Origin: Gambelia wislizenii
Taxonomy: Eukaryota; Chordata; Lepidosauria; Squamata; Crotaphytidae
Direction: 5' to 3'
DNA length: 64,000 bases
NCBI GenBank assembly: GCA_030847615.1
Contig: JAUMIR010000014.1
Coordinates: forward strand, 12,314,501 to 12,378,500
Shown in pieces: positions 51,449 to 61,781 of this stretch; the first letter of the stretch is position 1, and the number at the start of each line of letters is the position of its first letter. The notes beneath the pieces were generated by a model. It was not told the DNA's origin and made no database searches. It saw nothing but the letters and a program-made list of their open reading frames with translations. The translations under genes were made by a program, and so were the position numbers.

Positions 51449-51605
51449 AAATATATTCAGGGGTAGCTGTGTTGGCCATGCAGTAAAATACAACAAAATC
51501 CAAAATCCACAGAGGAGTGATACCTGTATCGGGCCAACTAAAATGCACAAAACCATGCAAGCTTTTGAAGCTCCACTGGCTTCTTAGCAGGGAAAAGAGG
51601 TTAAG
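51449..51605. repeat. interspersed repeat with GCAAGCTTTTGAAGCTCCACT
   Basis: The strings GAGTGATACCTGTATCGGGC, CAACTAAAATGCACAAAAC and CAAGCTTTTGAAGCTCCACT, then TGGCTTCTTAGCAGG, form a pattern common in amniote dispersed repeats. Class not determined. Confidence 0.45.
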
Positions 51606-51792
51606 AAATCATACAAGAGAGGAAAAGTGATGATGTTCAGCAGTGACATGGCTAGGCAGGGGAGCCAACAAAATGAACAATGTGCAACAGGTGACTGACG
51701 CCCATCCAGACAATGGCTAGGGGCTTCTGATGTGCATTGGGACATTCAGGTTGGTATCCTGATACATATCTTCATGATTCACTGGGAGGGTT

Positions 51793-52408
51793 TGTAGGGG
51801 GGTATGAGTCTAAAATTATAAATGTATTTTTAAAAATTCCAGGGATTTAGTCCTTTTAAAAATAAAAATATCTTCTTTAAAAGTAAAAACACTTTTCTTT
51901 CAAAGTAAGCAGAGTAAGGCATCAGAATGCAGACACAGCTCAATTAACATTTAAATGTGTGGTCTGATCACCCAGTCAATTAGACTCATTAAACAACAAA
52001 GACGTCAGTTTAAAAATGCATATCAAAAGTTTACTGAAGGTATATCAATCTTAATCTACATATTAAAACAAACTTAAAGGTCCCTAACTAACTAAGAGGA
52101 TTTAGTGTAGGAAAAACTCACCCAGCCTTAAGCAATGTGGGCTAGATGGTGAAAGATAAAAAAGCAAGACAACTCCAAGAATCAAAGATGGCTACAGCCA
52201 CATGGAGACAAACTTAAAAAGGAAACTTAAAGTGTAATATAATATTTAAATTAGGTCATGTGATCAATGACCCATTGCTCCAGTTGGCTGAAATTGCCTA
52301 GGGTAAGAAGAAGGGGGAGTGAAAGAACTCATGCATGCAGGGAAATTCCTAAACTGAACCTAACATGGGATACACAAGATTGTATTGCATTACAATAATT
52401 TCCCCACA
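51793..52408 (-). mobile_element. solo LTR C (616 bp)
   Basis: TGTAGGGGGGTATGAG ... TTCCCCACA, with GGGTT on both sides (51788-51792, 52409-52413). Contains the family blocks TCACCCAGTCAATTAGAC, AAAAATGCATATCAAAAG and AAAAACTCACCCAGCC. Confidence 0.88.
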
Positions 52409-52413
52409 GGGTT

Positions 52414-53118
52414 TAGATGCACCTCTGCTATGTAGCTAAGGATGTGTCAAGTTACCCAACATAAGCTGTAATATCGTAAACCATAAAAAAAAGTAAGCTG
52501 CATCCCTACGTTTATTACAAAAGGACTCCAATGGTTGTCTTAAAAGTGCCAGAAGACTCCTGCCCCCCCCCACTGACTATTGAGAACAACGAGGAAAATG
52601 CCATAGCCAGAATCTGTTGTGTCTTGCTGTGATAATGGGACTCCATCTCACATTATCTGCCAGCTCAGTGATGAGGTAAACAAAGGCTTAACTAGGGTCT
52701 GCAGAAATGCAACACCTTTAGGGTCTGCATCATCACTACATGTCATAGGTCACAAGGGACAAGGGACCAATCAGGACTGACTGAAACTTCAAAGACAATG
52801 TAATATATACTGACTCCAAATTTATTGGTGACATAGTAAAGTATTCTTGGAACTTTTCAAAGGCTTGACTTCTCTCCCTTAGGAGATAAGTATATGTATA
52901 GTTGCTGAAACCACCTGTAATGGTTAAAAAATAAAAGTTTCCTCCAATTGACTTGTGAACAAAGGGTCCTTCTGCTAAGGTCTATCTGGGTAATCATAAG
53001 GAGATCTCAAAGCCAAGATTCAGTTGTATTCAGATGACTTTTATTCTTTGCTAGCAAAGTGACACAGAGCATAAACCGCCATGCCGTGTTCTCCGAAACA
53101 AGGCACACATATCTTTTT
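52414..53118. other. no recognised feature
   Basis: Nothing recognised apart from a C10 run near 52564. Confidence 0.4.
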
Positions 53119-53121
53119 ATA

Positions 53122-53979
53122 CAGTTGTCCCTCAACATTCGTGAACTCTGCATTCGCGGTTTTGATTATTCGCGGTTTTGGGAGGGCCCCCCGGGCCCCC
53201 CCAATACCACAACACGGGGCCTCCAGAGGCCCCGTGAAAGCCCTGGGAGGCCTCCCTGGGAGGCCCCGCGAAGGCCTTCAGAGGGAGGGGGAGGACCGGG
53301 GAGGCCTCTGCGGGGCCTTCGGAGACATTCCGGAGGCCCCGCGAAGGCCTTGGGAGGGAGGGGGAGGACTGGGAAGGCCTCCGCGGGGCCTTCGTAGACC
53401 CTCCAGAGGCCCTGCGAAGGCCTTGGGAGGGCCGGGGAGGCCTCCGCGGGGCCTTCAGAGACCCTCCGGAGGCCCCGCGAAAGCCTTGGGGGAGAGGGGG
53501 GAGGACCGGGAAGGCCTCCGCGGGGCCTCTGGAGACCCTCCGGAGGGCCCCTGAAGGCCTTGGGGGGGAGGGGGGAGAACCGGGAAGGCCTTCGTGTGGC
53601 CTCTGGAGACCCTCCGGAGGCCCTGCGAAGGCCTTGGGGTGGAGGGGGGAGGACTGGGAAGGCCTCCGCAGGGCCTTCGGAGACCCTCTGGAGGCCCCAC
53701 AAAGGCCTTGGGGAGGGCCGGGGAGGCCTCTGCAGGGCCTCCGGAGACTCTCTGGAGGCCCCGTTGAGGGCTTGGGTGGGAGGGGGGAGGGCTGCAGAGG
53801 CATTCATGGGGCCTTGGGTGGGTCTCCGGAGGCCCCAGGAAGGCCTAGGAAGGGAGTGGAGAGGCAGGGGAGGCCCCATAGTCACTTTGGCGGGGGAGGG
53901 GGGCAAACAATATTCACGGATTTTTCACATTCGCAGGGGTCCATGGAATGTAACCCCCACAAATGTGAAGGGATGACTG
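53122..53979. mobile_element. Tigger-like element filled by a GC-rich minisatellite
   Basis: Left end CAGTTGTCCCTCAACATTCG, mirrored by the right end (reverse complement CAGTCATCCCTTCACATTTG); TA lies outside both (53120-53121, 53980-53981). Subterminal text 'ATTCGCGGTTTTGATTATTCG' and 'TTCACGGATTTTTCACATTC' fits pogo/Tigger-type ends. The interior, normally AT-rich, is replaced by the minisatellite at 53185-53880. No transposase. Confidence 0.8.
53185..53880. repeat. GC-rich minisatellite, about 9 units of 61-75 bp
   Basis: The marker GGCCCCGCGAAGGCCTT (with variants) starts near 53262, 53335, 53410, 53471, 53546, 53618, 53693, 53757 and 53831. Each unit also has GGCCTCCGCGGGGCC, CCCTCCGGAGG and a GGGAGGGGG run. 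Strongly CpG-rich and full of short palindromes, in sharp contrast to the AT-rich surroundings. Long Pro/Gly/Arg ORFs of 138-246 aa exist on both strands and in several frames; they follow from the composition and are not genes. Confidence 0.9.
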
Positions 53980-53984
53980 TATTA

Positions 53985-54455
53985 CAGAGAAACAAAACCT
54001 AATATTCTAAGGCACTGCGCATGTGTATTATAGTGGTTACCAGGCAGACCTTTTCTAAGGAACAGAAATCATTTGTCAGCTTTATATGTTTCTATTTTGA
54101 TACCTTAGACATAGACAGCTGAACTAGGCAATGCGCCCAGAAGAAGATAACACTTTCTAAGCTGAATGACCCATTGTTTCTGATTCTAATAAACAAGACA
54201 AACCATACTATGTCTGTTTCTGGGCTTTTGGTCAAGCTGGAACAAGTACGGTTACATCTCTCAGCTTTCTCTGACACAGACATATTTTGGCAGACTAGGT
54301 CTTTTGCTCTACAGATTCAATATAACAAACTTTTGGGAAATCAATACAGACAGACCCTTTCACTTGTAGGTCTAAGTACAGTAAGTCAAGAGGTTTTGTG
54401 GATTGTGATTGCCTGTCTGTGAGTGGCTTAGGTGCAGTAGATTTTACTTTAAGGC
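53985..54455. other. no recognised feature
   Basis: No gene or repeat identified. Confidence 0.4.
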
Positions 54456-54458
54456 ATT

Positions 54459-54560
54459 CATAGAATCATAGAATTGCAGAGTTGGAAGAGACAACGAGGG
54501 CCATCCAGTCCAACCCCCTGCCACGCAGGAAATCACAATCAAAGCATCCCCGACACAGCT
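54459..54560 (-). mobile_element. CR1 LINE 3' end
   Basis: ATAGAATCATAGAATTGCAG, GAGGGCCATCCAGTCCAACC, AATCACAATCAAAGCATCC. Confidence 0.85.
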
Positions 54561-54699
54561 TTCATTTACACAACAGTTCCTGAAATGAAAATCTCTTGCA
54601 AGCTCTTGATTAGCCAATTTCTTTATGCATTCAACATTTTGATGAGCAAACTTTTATGCCATAATACTCAGAAACTTCTGATTTTATTACCCTAACTTG

Positions 54700-55035
54700 A
54701 ACTTCCCAAGATTGGGTGAGTTTTCTACCCTGAATCATAATCCTCTTAGTTAGTTAAGGACCTTAGATTTGTTTTGAATATGTAGATTAAGATTGCTATA
54801 CCTTCAGTAATCTTTTGATATGCATTTTTAAACAAACATCTTTATTGTCCTTAATTTAGTTAATTTGTCTACTTACCTGGGTGATTAGACCACATACAAA
54901 TGCAAATTGAGCTGGGTCAGTCTTCCATGCTAACCCTGCTTACTTTGAAAGAAAGTTTTCTTAAGAAGATATTCCAAAAAGGGATTGCTCCCTGGTATCT
55001 TTAATAATTTTTTAATTTTATACTCCTATACCCCA
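54700..55035 (+). mobile_element. partial LTR of the solo-LTR family
   Basis: Homologous to the 3' half of LTRs A-E: ATTGGGTGAGTTTTCTACCC, CTCTTAGTTAGTTAAGGACC, CCTTCAGTAATCTTTTGATA, AAAGGGATTGCTCCCTGGT, to ATACTCCTATACCCC. The first half is absent and the final TACA is altered. Confidence 0.75.
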
Positions 55036-55339
55036 ATAAATTGGGTTTGGGGGACCATGAGGCAGGGAGAAGAACAAAGAGGCCCTGGGATGGGAACACC
55101 TCATCTCAGAAAGACAGAACAAAGGGAGTCCCGAGATGAGCACATCACATCTCACACAGACATGAAGTGAGAACAAAGGACCTTAAAATGGAGGAAGGCT
55201 GTGAGACAGGTCTGGAACAGACATGCGGCCCCAGCCAAGCCTCTGAAGTCAACAGACTAACTCCATGTCAGTACATAGATCAGAAACTGTATTAGATCAT
55301 GTTAGAAATTATGTTTATTTTCCTTGCTTAGCTGAATGC
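55036..55339. other. spacer between two LTR copies
   Basis: 300 bp, purine-rich in the first part (GAGGCAGGGAGAAGAACAAA). It could be a remnant of internal element sequence after the partial LTR, or host DNA. No gag/pol similarity is visible. Confidence 0.35.
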
Positions 55340-55344
55340 TTTAC

Positions 55345-56041
55345 TGTAGTATGTGGGGAAATAATAATTGTCATGTAAAAGCAATCTTGTGTACCTCATT
55401 CACAATCTTAGATAAGTCTAGGGTTTTTCCCTGCATGCCTTTTGTTCTCCCAAGTTCCCTTTCTCTTATTTCACTGGGCACTTCCAGCCAACTGGAGTGC
55501 TGGGTCATTCCACACATGACCTACTTTAAATTTTATTGCTTTTTGTAAGTTCTCTTTAAGTTTGTGTCTCCATGAGGCTGGAGCCATCTTTAGCCATCTT
55601 CATCTTAAGCCATCCTTAAGCCATCTTTCCTGTAACCATGCTATGATGTTTCACCATGCAGCCTTCTACAGCTGTAGGCTGGTGAGTTTTCCTACCCTAA
55701 ATACCATTAGTCAGTTAGGAACCTCTTTTTAAAGTTTGTTTTAGTATGTAAATTGAGGTTGATATATCTTCAGTAAACTTTTGATTTGCATTTTAAACTG
55801 ACTCCTTTGTTTTGTAATGAGTCTAATTTAACTGAGTCATCTCAGACCTCTGAATACACTTTTTAAATGTTAATTGAGCTTAAGCCAGCATTCTTAAGTG
55901 CACTCTGCATGAAGTTAAAAGTAAATGAATGATTTTTAAACTCTCTTTTTTTAAAGGAAATTATTCTTGTTGCTTTTTAAAAGGACTAGATCCTGGAATT
56001 TTTTAAATACAATTTTATTTTTTAGAGTCATTACTCCTACA
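55345..56041 (+). mobile_element. solo LTR D (697 bp)
   Basis: TGTAGTATGTGGGGAAATAA ... ATTACTCCTACA, with TTTAC on both sides (55340-55344, 56042-56046). Same orientation as LTR A. The longer length comes from an insertion with repeated AGCCATCTT words at about 55560-55640. Confidence 0.88.
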
Positions 56042-56090
56042 TTTACTATATCTGTAACTCTAAGAATATACCTGGAAGGAAGAGCCCTTC

Positions 56091-56549
56091 CATGAACATT
56101 ATTGGCATGTTATGAACTCTGCTAGAATAAATAGCTTTTTCTAATCTTTCTATCAGCTGATGCTTTCCTGTGCCTTGTTGTGCTCGGATGCTTCTCTTCT
56201 CCTCGGGACAGTGGGAAGGGGTGGGAATAGCTCTGCAAGTGGCCATGAACATTATTGGCATGTTATGAACTCTGCTAGAATAAATAGCTTTTTCTAATCT
56301 TTCTATCAGCTGATGCTTTCCTGTGCCTTGTTGTGCTCGGATGCTTCTCTTCTCCTCGGGACAGTGGGAAGGGGTGGGAATAGCTCTGCAAGTGGCCATG
56401 AACATTATTGGCATGTTATGAACTCTGCTAGAATAAATAGCTTTTTCTAATCTTTCTATCAGCTGATGCTTTCCTGTGCCTTGTTGTGCTCAGATGCTTC
56501 TCTTCTCCTCGGGACAGTGGGAAGGGGTGGGAATAGCTCTGCAAGTGGC
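56091..56549. repeat. three tandem 153-bp units
   Basis: CATGAACATTATTGGCATG begins units at 56091, 56244 and 56397; units are nearly identical (one C-to-T type change near 56491 is visible). 153 = 3 x 51, so the minus-strand ORF repeats a 51-residue peptide; this is a result of unit length and not evidence of a gene. Recent amplification is likely. Confidence 0.93.
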
Positions 56550-56815
56550 AGGGAGTAGATAAGAAAATGGAACCTTACAGTCTCCCTTTGGAAGGGGTGG
56601 AATTCCAAGGATGGTGGCAGCATACCAAAAGGGAGTGCAATTTAAGGGAATTCCAAGGCACAGGAATCCCCAAGATTGCATCTCAAAGTACAGCTTAGGG
56701 CTTCTCAGGCAGAAGAACCCATGAGCTGTATCATGGAAAGGCAGCTGACTCCTCAGAGGGCTGTGTGTGTGCACACACTGAGGCTAGGGCTGATTACATG
56801 GTGGCAGCGGTGGGC
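56550..56815. other. no recognised feature
   Basis: No gene or repeat identified. Confidence 0.4.
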
Positions 56816-56817
56816 AG

Positions 56818-56861
56818 CAGTGTGATCCAGCTGGAACCCCCCCCTCCAGCTGGATCACACT
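56818..56861. repeat. perfect hairpin, 17-bp stem
   Basis: AGTGTGATCCAGCTGGA and TCCAGCTGGATCACACT flank a short ACCCCCCCC loop. Confidence 0.9.
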
Positions 56862-57039
56862 TGCACATGTGTAAAGTCCCCTATGGCAGTGGTTGGACAT
56901 TTTTGTTCAATGTGGAATGGCAGTATTTAATTCCAGGTTGCAGAAGCAAAGTTTCATAGTGTGTGCCATTGTGCATGGATATAAACAGCATGCACAGTTT
57001 CAACTTGTACTTGCACATGGATGTGCATGCACATAGTTT

Positions 57040-57195
57040 GCACGTTGAGTTGTTGTTGTTTCTTGTCATCAAATGGACTTTGACTTCTGGTGGTCTGATG
57101 AATGAGAGAACTCCAAGCCACCCTATCCTCAACAGCCCTGCTCAGGTTTTGCAAACTCGGGGCTGTGGCTTCCTTGATGGAGTTCATCTGCCTGT
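57040..57195 (-). mobile_element. Bov-B/RTE LINE 3' end
   Basis: TTGTTGTTGTTTCTTGTCAT, CAACAGCCCTGCTCAGGTT, GGCTTCCTTGATGGAGTTCA: reverse complement of the Bov-B end. Confidence 0.75.
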
Positions 57196-57295
57196 AATGT
57201 GGTTTTCCTACTGCCTTCTAGTTTATCAAGCCATTATTGTTTTTTCTAGTTGTGCAGCAACTCACATTGAGTTGTGCAGCATCTCAAATCACTAA

Positions 57296-57314
57296 ACACA
57301 CACACACACACACT
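57296..57314. repeat. (CA)n microsatellite
   Basis: Run of CA units. Confidence 0.9.
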
Positions 57315-57349
57315 GCGCAACCACCATGTAACTCCATGAGTTTAAAGTT

Positions 57350-57795
57350 GTGGTTCATCTCCCCGATGTTGGTCCTTGGCCCATGTTTCCCCCTTTCAAG
57401 CAACTTGACCTCACAGTAGCCTGCAAGGCCACAGAGGCAGGATGATGACGGTGGACTGTGGAATACATTGCCTTTTATCTGAGGTCCCTTTGGGAGCCCT
57501 GAGCTCAGTAACCAATGAAATTATATCTGTTGTTTTAAGCTGTGAAGAAAACTTCCCCTGATCTTTATTGAGATTTATGGCTTCCCTTGAGCTTAATTGT
57601 CTTTGGGAACCTTGGATGTGCTTAACCATCTGCGTAAGCCAGGCAGAGGGGGAGGGTAAAGACTCCAGCAGCTTCTCCCTCCATTTTTTTGAGTTTGAGA
57701 GCTAGTGCTTAGGGTAAGTGGAAGCCTCCTTTGTGAGAAAGGACCCAGGCTAAAACTTCCCAAGAGGGACATGGCATAGGCCGGGAGTGAGCAAT
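57350..57795. other. no recognised feature
   Basis: No gene or repeat identified. Confidence 0.4.
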
Positions 57796-57797
57796 TG

Positions 57798-58020
57798 CTT
57801 ATGTGTGTGTGTACTTATGGTGACCCCATGAATTTCATAGGATTTTCTCAGGCAAGGAATACTCAGAGGTGGTTTTCCCCAGTTCCTTCTTCTGAAATAT
57901 ATCCTACAGCACCTGGTATTCATTGGTGGTCTCCCATCCAAGTACTAACTAGGGCTGATCTTGCTTAGCATCCAAGATCAGATGAGATCTGGTGCAGTTA
58001 GGGTATTTAGGTTTGTTGGA
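57798..58020 (-). mobile_element. 5S-rRNA-headed SINE
   Basis: GGTCTCCCATCCAAGTACTA and CATCCAAGATCAGATGAGAT give a well-kept reverse complement of the 5S rRNA promoter. The body has GAGGTGGTTTTCCCCAGTTC. The best 5S-headed copy in the window. Confidence 0.85.
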
Positions 58021-58087
58021 GGTATAATAGCCCTTTCTTTGTTCCCTAATGCCTACCTGCATCCAGATAGTGCCTAGATAATGTATT

Positions 58088-58425
58088 GAATCACAGAATC
58101 ACAAGAACTGGAAGGACCACAAGGTAATCTAGTCCAGTCCCCTGCCAGGGCAGGCATACATGATGAAAGCACTCCTGAAAGATGCCCAACCAACCTCTGT
58201 TTAAAGACTTCCAAAGAAAGAGAGTCTACTCCCTTCCAAGGTAGTCTAGTCCACAGTGAAACAGCTCTTGGTGTCTAGCAGTTCTTCCTAACATTTAGGT
58301 AGAATCACTTTTCTTGTCATTTGAATTCACTGATTTGTGTTCTAATCTCTGGAGCAGCAGAATAAGCTTGCTCCATCATGTACATGAGACCACTTCAGGG
58401 TTTTAAAGATTGCAATCATATATCA
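58088..58425 (-). mobile_element. CR1 LINE 3' region (older copy)
   Basis: ATCACAGAATCACAAGAACT, CCTCTGTTTAAAGACTTCCA, GGAGCAGCAGAATAAGCTTG. Confidence 0.75.
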
Positions 58426-58486
58426 ATCAGGGCTGACTCTGCTTGGCTTCTAAGATCAGAATGGATCTGGTATGCCCTTGCTTGGG
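58426..58486 (-). mobile_element. 5S-SINE head fragment
   Basis: CAGGGCTGACTCTGCTTGGC and TTCTAAGATCAGAATGGATC correspond to the 5S part only. Confidence 0.6.
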
Positions 58487-58676
58487 AGAAGGGGCTATTT
58501 CCCACTTGATCCCCCTGCACCCCACCCAGCAAGCCCAAATACCTTTATTTTCCTCTGTTTTGCCTCTCAAGATGATGACCAAAAGTCTGGACTCCCAGAT
58601 CTTAGGGCCTGGTCCCACTTCTCCAGATTTCAAAGTGAAGGGGAGGAATCTCAGGGCAAAAGCACTGCCTTGATAA

Positions 58677-58695
58677 GTGTGTGTGTGTGTGTGTA
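58677..58695. repeat. (GT)n microsatellite
   Basis: Run of GT units. Confidence 0.9.
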
Positions 58696-59007
58696 TTCTT
58701 CATTTATTACACTTGATGTTTTTTATGTGAATGGCATGCTCTGTGCAAAATCAGACTTAATGTCACTACCAGGAGCAGCCCCTTATAACAACACCCCTGT
58801 ACCATTGCCAAGGCCAAGGAGTTGTCCCTAGGTTTCAGTGCTGACATCTCAGGGCAAGGATAATCCTGACCTGGCAACCCAAACCAGAAGTGACATCACA
58901 TCACTTCCTGCCATCAATTTGAGAGGGACCACAGAAGAAAACAGAGATATTTGAGTGTGATGTGGGTTTCTGGAGGACTTGTTTAGGAGGGGTGGAGATG
59001 GTTTTGC

Positions 59008-59522
59008 ATAGAATCATAGAATCATAAAGTTGGAAGAGACCACAAGGGGCATCCAGTCCAATCCCTGCTGTGCAGGAATACACCATCAAAGCACACCTGA
59101 CAGATGGCCATCCAGCCTCTGTTTAAAAACCTCCAAAGAAGGAGACTCCACCACACTCCCAGACAGTGTATTCCACTTCCAAACAGCTCTTACTGTCAGG
59201 AAGTTCTTAATGTTTAGATGGAATCACTTTTCCTGTAGTTTGAATCCAATGCTCCATGTCCTAGTCTCTGGAGCAGAAGAAAACAAGCTTGCTCCATCCT
59301 CAGTAGGACATCCTTCAAATATTTAAACATGGCTATTGTGTCCCCTCTCAACCTTCTCTTCTCCAGAGTAAACATACCCAGCTCCCTAAGCCGTTCCTTG
59401 TAGGGCATGGCTTCCAGACCTCCCACCATCCTGGTTGTCCTCCTCTGGACACGTTCCAGCTTGTCCATATCCTTCCTGAATTGTGGTGCCCAGAACTGGA
59501 CATAGTATTCCAGGTGAGGTCT
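59008..59522 (-). pseudogene. CR1 LINE, 3' end plus ORF C-terminus
   Basis: Starts ATAGAATCATAGAATCATAA. The minus strand encodes '[20 protein letters not shown]' and '[20 protein letters not shown]' before frame changes. 5' truncated just beyond the '[10 protein letters not shown]' block. Confidence 0.87.
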
Positions 59523-59753
59523 TCATGCTTGGGGGCTTCTGTTCAGATTTAAGGCAAAAATGCCCAAAATGGCACATAAAAATCATTGGTGGGGGGTGCT
59601 TTGGAGGACTGATAGGGGTGCAAAACATGTTTAGTCACCTTATGCAGCTTGTGGGCCACACCTTTGCCACCCCAGCTGAGACAAATGGGTCACCTCATTT
59701 GCCTCGGAAAATAGGGCAGGAACCTGAGACTGGTGGAGGCAGGTGACCTCCAT

Positions 59754-59845
59754 GCCAATGGTAGCTGCACCCTCCCAGTCCAATGATACCTGGACCTTCC
59801 TATTCCAAGGATAGCTACACCCTGCCAGTCCAATAGTAGCTACGT
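59754..59845. repeat. minisatellite, 26-bp unit, 3.5 copies
   Basis: CCAATGGTAGCTGCACCCTC / CCAATGATACCTGGACCTTC / CCAAGGATAGCTACACCCTG / CCAATAGTAGCTAC. Confidence 0.75.
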
Positions 59846-59849
59846 TATT

Positions 59850-60400
59850 ACTTCCTAAGGAACTTGGAATCCTTTTCTCTACTATAGCAGAAGGGGCACA
59901 TAGAAAATAGAGTGCATATGACCCCGTGCAGCATGTTGTGTTGTTTAGAGGGCTGGGGAAATACAAAGCAGGGCTCTATGGAAGAAGAGTGTGTGTGCCT
60001 GGGTGGGGACACACAATCTGAGACACAGGGAGGTGCCAAAAATAGCTTCCAATCCAATTACACTAATGCCTACAAACTCCCTTGGTGGCAACGCTGAAGC
60101 CCTCTGCCCTCCTTTTCCACAGTAGTAGCTGGGAGATGGTGTTGATGCTGGTGACTCTCTCAGAGCTATGGGTGTAAAAAAAATTGTTCTCGTAGGTGGG
60201 AATGAATAATTTCACCATTTTATTCCATTTATTCTATTTCCACTTTGCAACTTACTCTATTCCACCTTGCCTCCATATGGATTTGTTGCACAGAAAATGG
60301 CATTTCTGCCCAGACATGCTATTTTCTTCACAGAATTTCATGTTTAATTTTTATTTTAATTGAGGCAATGTGCTTACTACAGCTGGATTAACAGGATTCA
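59850..60400. other. no recognised feature
   Basis: Apart from TTTCTGCCCAGACATGC-like words at 60285-60345 (remnant of the 41270 element), nothing recognised. Confidence 0.4.
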
Positions 60401-60407
60401 AGCTGGA

Positions 60408-60645
60408 ATCATAGTATCATAGAGCTGGAAGAGACCTCCTCACAGGGCATAATGGCTTCCAGACCTCCCACCACCTTGGTCGCCCTCCTCTGGACACATC
60501 CCAGCTTCTCAATAGCCTTCCTGAATTGTGGTGCCCAGAACTGAACAACAATATTCCAGGTGAGGTCTGACCAAAGCAGAATAGAGTGGCACTATTATTT
60601 CCCTTGATCTAGACACTAGACTCCTATTAATGCAGCCTAGAAAAG
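60408..60645 (-). mobile_element. CR1 LINE with internal deletion
   Basis: The 3' end (ATCATAGAGCTGGAAGAGAC) is joined directly to an upstream part (CAGGGCATAATGGCTTCCAG ... CCTTGATCTAGACACTAGAC), skipping about 350 bp. Confidence 0.85.
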
Positions 60646-60821
60646 TGCTACCAACAGGATTCAAGCTGGAAAAGTGCTTGATTTCTAAAACTCACGTTCC
60701 CCAGGTTTGATATACTTTTTGACCTGAAGCTCTCATTTCTGAAATTAAAATGTTAATAATTAAAATTTCTCTGAGGTCTTTTGTTGTGGGGATGGTTGCT
60801 ATTTGTGATCAAGTTAGCTTT

Positions 60822-61036
60822 GGCTGCTGACACACTGCAGAAATAATGCAGTTTGACACTGCTTTATGGCTCTATCCTATGGGATCCTGGAATTTGTAGT
60901 TTTTGTGGCACCAGAACTTCTATGACAGAGAAGGCTAGATATCTCACAAAACTACAAATCCCAGAATTCCATAGCACTGAGCCATGGCAGTTAAAGTGGT
61001 GTCACACTGCATTATTTCTATAGTGTGGCAGCAGTC
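60822..61036. mobile_element. palindromic MITE (GCAGAAATAATGCAG family)
   Basis: GGCTGCTGACACACTGCAGA ... ATTTCTATAGTGTGGCAGCA. About 215 bp, close to the 10366 copy. Confidence 0.82.
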
Positions 61037-61039
61037 CTA

Positions 61040-61778
61040 GACTTATGGTGATGATATGAATGAGAGAGAGCTCCAGTAATCCATTGCCTTCCTCAGGTCT
61101 TTCAAACCCAGGGCTGTGTCCTCCTTGTTTGAATCAATCCATCTGTAGCCACCTGCAATTAGTGAGGCTATTTCAGCAACAGTTACGGTATATGCAAGGG
61201 ACTATGTATTTTCTATATTTTATTCTTTGTCTGGACGAGTGTAAGCAATTGCTATTCTGGACCTCCTTCATGTGTGTGGTCTTAATAAACATGTGGGGGA
61301 AGGAAGGGTGTTGTGTTTTGCAAAACTTGGCCAGTGCACAAAGCTTGGCAATAAACCACACTTCTAGCCTGTTCACACCTCGGAGCCAGAAAGGGGAGAA
61401 AACATGGTCAGAGTGCTGCTTTTCTGGGCTGCTACAAAATGCTTTTAAGAGCCCTTTCTGAGATAATTCAATTCAGTTTAATGATGGTGATGAGTAGATG
61501 TTCCTCCAGGCTGTTTTGTCCAATTGAGACTGAATCATTCAGCCAAGAAACCCAAAAGAAAAATCTTCTGCTTCTGTTTCATCTCAGAAATATCTGACGG
61601 CCAGGAGGGTTTATTTTTTGTTTTTGTTTAAAAAGGAATTGGGAATTGGATCAATCCAACGTAACTGCAGGTGTTTTAAACCTGGTTCACAAACCCAGGT
61701 CAGTTGGAAGTGAACATGTGAACAGACCCACCATAGATCTCTAAAACCCAATGCCTCCCAGTGATGCCCGTGCCCACA
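61040..61778. other. no recognised feature
   Basis: A 61045-61150 stretch (CTTATGGTGATGATATGAAT; CTTCCTCAGGTCTTTCAAAC) is faintly like a reversed Bov-B tail. The 133-aa ORF at 61060 shows no domain. Confidence 0.35.
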
Positions 61779-61781
61779 CTT

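Noticed and set aside
53132..53906. Overlapping Pro/Gly/Arg-rich ORFs of 138-246 aa on both strands
   Set aside because: They follow from a stop-poor, GC-rich tandem repeat. They exist in several frames on both strands, and some units are not multiples of 3.
56046..56414. 122-aa ORF with a repeated 51-residue peptide
   Set aside because: The unit is 153 bp (51 codons), so any open frame repeats. No start context, no homology, recent tandem array.
57798..58020. 5S rRNA gene
   Set aside because: Only the 5S promoter part is present and it continues into a SINE body.
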